From Nocardioides sp. SYSU D00038 (GTDB lineage: Bacteria > Actinomycetota > Actinomycetes > Propionibacteriales > Nocardioidaceae), in assembly GCF_016924665.1 (NCBI RefSeq), contig NZ_JAFFJT010000007.1:310001-374000 (forward strand): a stretch of DNA of 64,000 nucleotides, read 5' to 3'. The position numbers were made by a program, and so were the translations under genes. Positions 58,142-64,000 of the stretch are shown piece by piece; within the stretch, counting starts at the first letter, position 1, and each line of letters begins with the position of its first letter. Under the pieces are notes generated by a model. The model was not told the DNA's origin and searched no databases. It saw only the letters and a list, made by a program, of their open reading frames with translations.

Positions 58142-58876
58142 ATGGCCAGCAGCAAGTCCGACCAGCAGGGACAGCACGTCACCGAGCTCCCCGACGGACC
58201 CGCCGACGCCACCGGGCTCACCCCGCGCCAGCAGCGGATCCTGGCCCACCTCAAGGACTTCATGGAGCAGCGCGGCTACCCGCCGAGCATGCGCGAGATC
58301 GGCCAGGCGGTGGGCCTGACCAGCTCCTCGAGCGTGGCCCACCAGCTGAAGGTGCTGGAGGAGAAGGGGTGGGTCAAGCGCGACCCCAACCGGCCGCGCG
58401 CGCTCGAGGTGCGACTGCCCGAGCTGATGGCGGCCCGCAAGGCGATCTCGTCGGTCGAGGAGACCGAGGTCGACGAGACCGGCATCGGTGACACGGTTCC
58501 GGCGGCGACGTACGTCCCCGTCGTGGGCCGGATCGCGGCCGGCGGCCCGATCCTCGCCGAGGAGCGGGTCGAGGACGTCTTCCCGCTGCCCAAGCAGCTC
58601 GTCGGCGACGGCCAGCTGTTCCTGCTCGAGGTCGTCGGCGACTCGATGATCGACGCCGCGATCTGCAGTGGCGACTACGTCGTGATCCGCCAGCAGCCCA
58701 CCGCCAACAACGGCGAGATCGTGGCCGCGATGATCGACGGCGAGGCCACCGTCAAGACGTTCCAGCGCAAGGACGGCCAGGTCTGGCTGCTGCCCCACAA
58801 CGACGCCTTCGAGCCGATCGACGGCACCCACGCCACCATCCTCGGCAAGGTCACGGCCGTGCTGCGCAGCGTCTGA
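58142..58876 (+). CDS. lexA: SOS-response repressor LexA
   Basis: A 244-aa LexA. Winged HTH at about residues 27-90 ([65 protein letters not shown]), self-cleavage site Ala133-Gly134 in GRIAAGGP, catalytic Ser168 (VVGDSMID) and Lys205 (EATVKTF). It represses DNA-damage genes until RecA filaments trigger cleavage. The ATG follows GGAAGG. Divergent LysM gene shares the five-box region. Confidence 0.97.
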   Translation: MASSKSDQQGQHVTELPDGPADATGLTPRQQRILAHLKDFMEQRGYPPSMREIGQAVGLTSSSSVAHQLKVLEEKGWVKRDPNRPRALEVRLPELMAARKAISSVEETEVDETGIGDTVPAATYVPVVGRIAAGGPILAEERVEDVFPLPKQLVGDGQLFLLEVVGDSMIDAAICSGDYVVIRQQPTANNGEIVAAMIDGEATVKTFQRKDGQVWLLPHNDAFEPIDGTHATILGKVTAVLRSV

Positions 58877-58960
58877 CGCCGAGGTCTCGGGGCTGCCCCC
58901 GAGCGGGACTCGGGGTGAAACCCCATGTCCCCGGCCAGCGGTCTGCGCCACAATCGAGCG

Positions 58961-59716
58961 GTGCCCTCCCTCCGCCGCCCCCTAGCAGAGGCGGGCGTGC
59001 TGCTCGGGCTGTACGCCGTCTACAGCGCCTCGAGGCTCCTCGCCGACGACTCCCTCGACCCCGCGGTCGACCGGGCGGGTCGGCTGCTCGACCTCGAGCA
59101 GGCCAGCCACCTCGACCTCGAGCACCCGCTCAACGACCTGTTCACGCGGTTCGACTGGCTCGGCGTCTTCTCCAGCTACTGGTACGCCACCGCCCACTAC
59201 GTCGTCACCGCGGTGGTGCTGGTCTGGCTCTACCGCCAGGGCGCCGACCGCTACCGGCCGGCCCGCCGAGCGCTGGTGCTGGCCACCCTCCTCGGGCTCG
59301 CCTGCTACCTCGTGGTCCCCACCGCCCCGCCCCGCTTCATCGAGGGGTACGTCGACGTGCTGCAGCTCCACAGCACCGCCGGCTGGTGGGGCGGGGACGC
59401 CTCGGCACCGCGCGGGCTGGGCCAGATGACCAACGAGCTGGCGGCGTTCCCCTCGCTGCACGCGGGCTGGGCGCTGTGGGTCGCGCTGGTGCTCCAGGTG
59501 GTAGCCACCGTGCGGTGGGCCAAGGTCGCCGGCTGGACGCACGCCGTCGTCACCGCGGTCGTGGTCGTCGGCACCGGCAACCACTGGCTCCTCGACGTCG
59601 TGGCCGGCTGGGGTGTCGTCGTCGTGGCCTGGGTCTGCGTGGCCCTCGCGAGAGGTATGGTCGGGCAGTCCGCACCGAGGGAGGCCGTGGTCTCCGGGCT
59701 GTGCCGTAACCCATAA
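58961..59716 (+). CDS. PAP2 (Aur1/Ipt1-like) phosphatase family membrane protein
   Basis: A 251-aa membrane protein of PAP2_3 type with about six spans and the three motifs in order: VVPTAPPR, FPSLHAGWALWV (catalytic His) and GTGNHWLLDVVAGWG (second catalytic His and Asp). The group includes inositol-phosphate transferases and lipid phosphatases. The GTG at 58961 follows a CACAAT element by 6 nt (leaderless); an in-frame ATG at 58925 would add twelve non-conserved residues. Immediately followed by the secreted protease gene (14 bp). Confidence 0.88.
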   Translation: MPSLRRPLAEAGVLLGLYAVYSASRLLADDSLDPAVDRAGRLLDLEQASHLDLEHPLNDLFTRFDWLGVFSSYWYATAHYVVTAVVLVWLYRQGADRYRPARRALVLATLLGLACYLVVPTAPPRFIEGYVDVLQLHSTAGWWGGDASAPRGLGQMTNELAAFPSLHAGWALWVALVLQVVATVRWAKVAGWTHAVVTAVVVVGTGNHWLLDVVAGWGVVVVAWVCVALARGMVGQSAPREAVVSGLCRNP

Positions 59717-59730
59717 CCGACGGAGATCCC

Positions 59731-61254
59731 ATGACTGTGTCCGCCCGCTCCACGCGGCGACGCCGGGCCGTGCTGCTGGTCGCCGCAGCCGGACTGACCG
59801 GGGGGCTGCTCACCGCCCCGCTCGCCCAGGCCGCGACCGCCACCGACGGCACCAAGACCGTCGCCACCTCGGCGAAGCAGGCCAAGGCGTACAAGACCTT
59901 CGACCTCGCCCAGCGGCTGCTGAAGCCCGCGAGCCGCGCCGAGGGCCGGGCCGCGCAGGCCGAGGCCGCCGCGGCCGGCCGCAGCGTGACCATGGTGCTG
60001 CGCGACCTCCAGCTCCAGAAGGCCGACCTGCCGGCCGACCTCCGGGCCCAGGCCGAGCGCTTCGCCGGCCGCCCGGTCAAGGCGGTGGCGGAGGACAGTG
60101 CGCGCGCTCGGATCCACTACACCCCGGGCCAGAGCCCCGCCGGCTACATCAACCAGGTCAAGAACACGATCGACGCCGTCCACAACACCTACGTCGCCCG
60201 CGGCTACCGCGCCCCCAAGCCCGACGGCACGCGCGGTGGCAACGCCAAGATCGACATCTACATCGACACCCTGGCGCCCGGCCTCTACGGCTACTGCACC
60301 ACCGACCAGCCCATCAGCGCGAACGCGACGCGCTTCGACGTCTGGGCGTACTGCGTGCTCGACAACGACTACGCCGGCTTCCCCTCGAACACGCCGATCG
60401 AGAACATGCAGGTGACGGCGGCGCACGAGTACTTCCACGCCGTGCAGTTCGCCTACGACATCGCCGAGGACGGCTGGTTCATGGAGGCCACCGCCGCCTG
60501 GGCCGAGGACGAGATCTTCGACTCCGTCAACGACAACTACCAGTACCTGCGCCGCAGCCCGCTGGTGATGCCGCGCTACCCGATGGACAAGTTCGGCGGC
60601 CTGCACGAGTACGGCGGCTGGATCTACTTCCGCTGGCTCAGCGAGCGGTACGGCTCGGACATCGTGCGACAGATGTGGAACGTGGCTGACAGCTCCCAGG
60701 GTCCCCGCAAGGACCGCTACTCCACCCAGGCGATCACCCGGGTGCTGAAGACCAAGAAGCTGACCTTCCCGAAGGCGTTCGCGCTGTTCGCTGACGCCAA
60801 CCGGCGCCCGAAGCGGGTCTACTCCGAGGCGGTCGCGCTGAACTACCCCACCGCCAAGCCCTACAAGGTCGCCACGCTGGGCAAGAAGAGCAACAAGCTC
60901 TACAAGGCGCGGCTCAAGCACCTCACCAGCGCCACCTGGCGGTTCGTGCCCAAGAGCGGCAAGAAGCTCAAGGTCACCTTCTCGCTGGGCGCCAAGCCCA
61001 CCGGCCCCGCGGCGGTCGTCACCGTCTACGGCAAGAACGGCTCGGTGAAGTCCAAGGTGGTCAAGCTCAACGGCAAGGGCGTGGGCGCCGCCAAGGTGGC
61101 CTTCAAGAAGACCTCGGTCGCCTACGTCGAGGTCACGGCCGTCAACGCCAGCACCCGGTTCAAGAACTGCTTCCGCAAGCGGACGCCGTTCACCTGCTCC
61201 GGCAAGCCGGTCGACGACAACGTGCTGCAGAAGGTGCGGGTCCGGGTCGGCTGA
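59731..61254 (+). CDS. Secreted HEYFH metalloprotease-like protein (MXAN_6640 type), copy 1
   Basis: A 507-aa exported protein: signal RRRAVLLVAAAGLTGGLLTAPLAQAA, a helical propeptide-like region to about residue 125, then a catalytic domain with zinc motif AHEYFHAVQFAYD (His232, Glu233, His236) and the glutamate-type third ligand region WFMEATAAWAEDE. A basic beta C-terminal domain (about 395-507) has two Cys near the end and Lys-rich strands. Matches the MXAN_6640 putative metalloprotease family. ATG at 59731 has GGAG upstream. The paralogue follows at 61383. Confidence 0.88.
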   Translation: MTVSARSTRRRRAVLLVAAAGLTGGLLTAPLAQAATATDGTKTVATSAKQAKAYKTFDLAQRLLKPASRAEGRAAQAEAAAAGRSVTMVLRDLQLQKADLPADLRAQAERFAGRPVKAVAEDSARARIHYTPGQSPAGYINQVKNTIDAVHNTYVARGYRAPKPDGTRGGNAKIDIYIDTLAPGLYGYCTTDQPISANATRFDVWAYCVLDNDYAGFPSNTPIENMQVTAAHEYFHAVQFAYDIAEDGWFMEATAAWAEDEIFDSVNDNYQYLRRSPLVMPRYPMDKFGGLHEYGGWIYFRWLSERYGSDIVRQMWNVADSSQGPRKDRYSTQAITRVLKTKKLTFPKAFALFADANRRPKRVYSEAVALNYPTAKPYKVATLGKKSNKLYKARLKHLTSATWRFVPKSGKKLKVTFSLGAKPTGPAAVVTVYGKNGSVKSKVVKLNGKGVGAAKVAFKKTSVAYVEVTAVNASTRFKNCFRKRTPFTCSGKPVDDNVLQKVRVRVG

Positions 61255-61276
61255 CCTTCCCGCCCCAGCACCACGG

Positions 61277-61306
61277 GCCCCGTCCGAGCCTCTGCTCGGG
61301 CGGGGC
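61277..61306. terminator. Hairpin between the two metalloprotease paralogues
   Basis: 13-bp arms GCCCCGTCCGAGC (61277-61289) and GCTCGGGCGGGGC (61294-61306), one G-T pair, loop CTCT. 23 bp after the copy 1 stop. So the two paralogues are separate transcripts. Confidence 0.8.
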
Positions 61307-61382
61307 TCGTTGCCGTCGCGGGCGTTTGACGCAGGCTCGTCGTGGTAGGTGTGGAGGGCCCCCATCCGCACCTGGAGTCCCC

Positions 61383-62927
61383 ATGCCCTCCCCCGGACGC
61401 CGCCCCGCCGCGCTCCTCTTCGCGGCCGGCCTGGCCGCCGCCCTCCTGCACGCCTCACCCCCAGCCGGTGCTGCGCCGGCCGGGCCGACCCCCGAGCAGC
61501 GGGCCGCCCACGCCGCCCTGCTCGCCGCCGAGCAGGCCCTCGACCCCACCGCGGCGTCCGACGGGTCGACGTCGGCGCGGCGCGCCGCCCCGGCCCCTGG
61601 TCGGCGCGACGCCACGCTGGCCCTGGCCCGCCTGTTCGCGGTGCACGACGACCTTGCGCCCGGCGACCGCGCGCGGGCCGAGCGGCTGACGCTGCGGCCC
61701 AACGTCCCGGCCTGCCGCGCCAACCAGTGGGTCGTCATCCACTGCGTGCCGGAGCAGCTGGAGGGCTTCACCGCCGACGACGCGCTCGCGATCGCCACCG
61801 AGGTCGCCGAGACCTACGCCGCGGCGGGCTACCGGCGGCCCAAGGCCGACGGCGGCACCGGCGCCAACAACAACCCCGACGGCCTCCTGGACATCTACCT
61901 CCAGGACGACCTGACCCCCGGCCTCTACGGCTACTGCAGCCCGATCGCCGAGGAGCAGGTGGCCGAGGACCGGTTCGACGTGCCGGCGTTCTGCGCGCTG
62001 CGCACCGACTACTCGGCGTTCCCGATGAGCCCGCTCGACAACCTGCGCGCCACGACGGCCCACGAGTACTTCCACGCGGTGCAGTTCGCCTACGACGCCG
62101 CCGAGGACCCGTGGTTCATGGAGGCCACCGCCGCCTGGGCCGAGGACGAGGTCTACGACGACATCGACGACAACGTGCAGTACCTCCGCGAGGGACCGAT
62201 CACCCGTCCGTCGCGACCGCTCGAAAGCTCGCGCGGCATCGAGGTCTACGGGTCGTGGATCTTCGTCCGCTGGCTCTCCGAGCGGTTCTCCGAGCAGCTC
62301 GGCGGGCTGCCCCGGATCGTGCTCCGGATGTGGAACCGCGCCGACAGCAGCCACGGCGCGGCCCGCGACAAGTACTCGCTCCAGGCGCTCAAGGCGGTGC
62401 TCGGCCCGCGTGGCGGCTTCCCGCGCCTGTTCGCGGAGTTCTCCGACGCCAACCGGCGATCGCGCACGGTCTACGAGGAGGGCCAGGAGAACGCCTACCC
62501 GGTCAAGCGCCTCGCGGGCACCGTCACGCTCGGCAAGGCCCGCAGCCACGGCCTCACCACCTCGAAGCGGCGCCACCTGACCAGCGCGACCTACCGCTAC
62601 ACCCCCAAGTCGAACGTCGGCGACCGGTGGCGGCTCAACGTACGGGTCGACCTCGCCGGCGCGGCGACGTCGCCGTTCGCGGTCGTCTCGGTCTACCGGC
62701 GCACGGGCACGGTGACCACGTCGTACGTGAAGCTGAGCGGCGCCGGTGACGGCGCCAAGAAGGTGGCGTTCAGCAGGAACGAGGTGTCGCACGTGGAGGT
62801 GACCGTGGTCAACGCCAGCACCCGGTTCACCGACTGCTTCGACTCCGTCAGCGACTTCTCCTGCGGTGGCGGCCGTCCGCTCGACGACCGGGTGCGGGGC
62901 CGGGTGACCGCGACCGTCACCCGCTGA
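61383..62927 (+). CDS. Secreted HEYFH metalloprotease-like protein, copy 2
   Basis: A 514-aa paralogue: signal MPSPGRRPAALLFAAGLAAALLHASPPAGA, a propeptide-like region of different sequence, the same catalytic block (TTAHEYFHAVQFAYDAAEDPWFMEATAAWAEDEVYDD, His227/Glu228/His231) and a C-terminal beta domain ending VEVTVVNASTRFTDCFDSVSDFSCGGG, closely like copy 1 (VEVTAVNASTRFKNCF). Strong conservation of catalytic and C-terminal parts but not of the propeptide. The last 11 bp overlap the convergent helicase gene. Confidence 0.88.
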   Translation: MPSPGRRPAALLFAAGLAAALLHASPPAGAAPAGPTPEQRAAHAALLAAEQALDPTAASDGSTSARRAAPAPGRRDATLALARLFAVHDDLAPGDRARAERLTLRPNVPACRANQWVVIHCVPEQLEGFTADDALAIATEVAETYAAAGYRRPKADGGTGANNNPDGLLDIYLQDDLTPGLYGYCSPIAEEQVAEDRFDVPAFCALRTDYSAFPMSPLDNLRATTAHEYFHAVQFAYDAAEDPWFMEATAAWAEDEVYDDIDDNVQYLREGPITRPSRPLESSRGIEVYGSWIFVRWLSERFSEQLGGLPRIVLRMWNRADSSHGAARDKYSLQALKAVLGPRGGFPRLFAEFSDANRRSRTVYEEGQENAYPVKRLAGTVTLGKARSHGLTTSKRRHLTSATYRYTPKSNVGDRWRLNVRVDLAGAATSPFAVVSVYRRTGTVTTSYVKLSGAGDGAKKVAFSRNEVSHVEVTVVNASTRFTDCFDSVSDFSCGGGRPLDDRVRGRVTATVTR

Positions 62928-64000
62928 CCCGCACCGGCGAGGCGGCGGCCTCGGCGAGCCGGGCCAGCGCCTTGCGCACCAGCGCCGGGTCGGTGGTGGT
63001 CCACATCGGCGGCAGGCTGGCCTTGAGGAACGAGCCGTAGCGAGCGGTCGCGAGCCGCGGGTCGAGGACGGCGACGACGCCGCGGTCGGTCGTCGTGCGG
63101 ATCAGGCGGCCCGCGCCCTGGGCCATCAGCAGCGCGGCGTGGGTGGCGGCGACCTGCATGAAGCCGTTGCCGCCGGCCCGGTCGACCGCGCGCTGGCGGG
63201 CGCTCATCAGCGGGTCGTCGGGCCGCGGGAACGGGACCCGGTCGATGAGCACCAGCTGGCAGGTCTCGCCGGGCACGTCGATGCCCTGCCACAGCGACAG
63301 GGTGCCGAACAGGCAGGTGTGTGGGTCGTCGACGAACTGGCGGGCCAGCTCCGGCAGCTGGGCCTCGCCCTGGGCGAGCGTGGTGAGGTGGGGCAGCCGG
63401 GTGCGGACCGCCTCGGCCGCGGTCTCCGCCGCCCGGCGGCTGGAGAACAGTCCGAGCGTACGGCCCTGGGCGGCGTCGACGAGGTCGACGATCTCGTCGA
63501 GCTGGGCCGCCACCAGCCCGTCGCGGCCCGGGGGCGGCAGGTGGCGGGCGACGTAGAGGATCGCCTGCTGGCCGTAGTCGAAGGGGCTGCCGACGTCGAG
63601 GCCGGCCCAAGGCAGCACGGTCTCGGTCCGGTCGACCGGCTCGTGGCCCGGCAGGTGCCGCTCGGCCGGCTTGAGACCGACGCTGCTCGCCACGGAGGCG
63701 AAGTCGCCGCCGAGCATCAGGGTGGCGCTGGTGAGCACGACGGTCTTGTCGGTCATCAGCTTCTGCCGCATCGGTCCGGCGACCTCCAGGGGCGCGACGC
63801 AGAGCCGGGGTGGCATCCGCTCGGTGCCCTCGGTCAGCCAGAGCACGTCGTGGTCGGAGCCGGACGCCATCCGCTCGGCGGTGGCGAAGACCTCCTGCAC
63901 CGCACCCTTCGCCTGCTGCCGACCGGCGTCGGGCTCGGAGTCGCCGCCCTCCTTGGGGTACGCCGAGACGACGGCCCGGGCGGTGTCGCGCACCCGGGCC
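62917..64000 (-). CDS. DinG/XPD-type ATP-dependent helicase, C-terminal part (5' end outside window)
   Basis: At least 358 aa of the C-terminal half: TVVLTSATLMLGGDFASVASSVGL (motif III-like), RTLGLFSSRRAAETAAEAVR (IV), FGTLSLWQGIDVPGETCQLVLIDRVPFPRPDDPL (V) and QGAGRLIRTTTDRGVVAVLDPRL (VI). This is the YoaA/DinG order. The N-terminal ATP-binding half and iron-sulfur Cys, if present, are beyond the window, and the frame is open at 64000. The group unwinds damaged or R-loop DNA. 11-bp convergent overlap with the protease gene. Confidence 0.9.
   Translation of the reverse strand, partial: ARVRDTARAVVSAYPKEGGDSEPDAGRQQAKGAVQEVFATAERMASGSDHDVLWLTEGTERMPPRLCVAPLEVAGPMRQKLMTDKTVVLTSATLMLGGDFASVASSVGLKPAERHLPGHEPVDRTETVLPWAGLDVGSPFDYGQQAILYVARHLPPPGRDGLVAAQLDEIVDLVDAAQGRTLGLFSSRRAAETAAEAVRTRLPHLTTLAQGEAQLPELARQFVDDPHTCLFGTLSLWQGIDVPGETCQLVLIDRVPFPRPDDPLMSARQRAVDRAGGNGFMQVAATHAALLMAQGAGRLIRTTTDRGVVAVLDPRLATARYGSFLKASLPPMWTTTDPALVRKALARLAEAAASPVRVSG

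Overview
The window is chromosomal DNA of a very GC-rich actinomycete. The best guess is a member of the Nocardioidaceae (Nocardioides-like). The reasons are GTG starts everywhere, many leaderless -10 elements 6-7 nt before start codons, actinobacterial marker families (Lsr2 C-terminal domain, SigE-type sigma factor, WS/DGAT, DUF3052, DUF6318, DUF1707, excalibur, mycobacterial-type KstR and LexA boxes) and short palindromic intergenic repeats of a kind I associate with Nocardioides. I see no rRNA, tRNA, CRISPR array, complete insertion sequence or prophage. Genus-level placement is inference.

Layout. 0-8 kb: 3' end of an RNase D, a solute-binding lipoprotein, a lone PemK/MazF-type toxin, an unknown gene, HrpA helicase and a small membrane protein. 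8-18 kb: a KstD-like flavoprotein behind a perfect KstR-type box, a SigE sigma factor with a membrane partner, ornithine aminotransferase (rocD) behind a GntR-type palindrome, a TetR regulator divergent from a Baeyer-Villiger-type monooxygenase/SDR pair, a DUF402 protein, and ThrE divergent from a GCS2-type carboxylate-amine ligase. 19-24.5 kb: a DinB polymerase with an unusual steric gate coupled to an FUSC protein, a WS/DGAT acyltransferase, and a membrane protein/TetR divergent pair. 24.5-27.3 kb: an accessory-looking patch with degenerate repeats, an orphan adenine methyltransferase, three 52-bp tandem repeats, and an AT-richer pair of secreted proteins.

27.4-43.5 kb holds many small secreted or membrane proteins of unknown role: two tandem membrane-anchored metzincin-like proteases, a phosphodiester glycosidase, a Mug-type glycosylase, an EthD protein, a DUF1707 protein, a three-gene operon of similar membrane-anchored beta-domain proteins, an 8-TM protein, a permuted NlpC/P60-like protein, DUF4234, an ERCC4-Lsr2 fusion with a 46-aa partner, and a 2.6-kb segment (NERD, PH, YdcF, DUF4287) bracketed by two inverted copies of a 79-bp double-hairpin element.

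43.5-51.3 kb is a sugar uptake and degradation operon (LacI, solute-binding protein, two permeases, an (alpha/alpha)6 glycosidase-like protein, GH39) without its own ATPase. 51.3-55.3 kb is the class II ribonucleotide reductase operon nrdR-nrdJ with paired NrdR boxes and a DnaA box. A suspicious poly-G/poly-C tract lies between these two loci. 55.4-58.9 kb carries a GAF/anti-sigma ATPase, small genes, and a LysM protein (possible SOS division inhibitor) divergent from lexA across five SOS boxes. The end holds a PAP2 phosphatase, two paralogous secreted HEYFH metalloproteases, and the C-terminal part of a DinG-type helicase.
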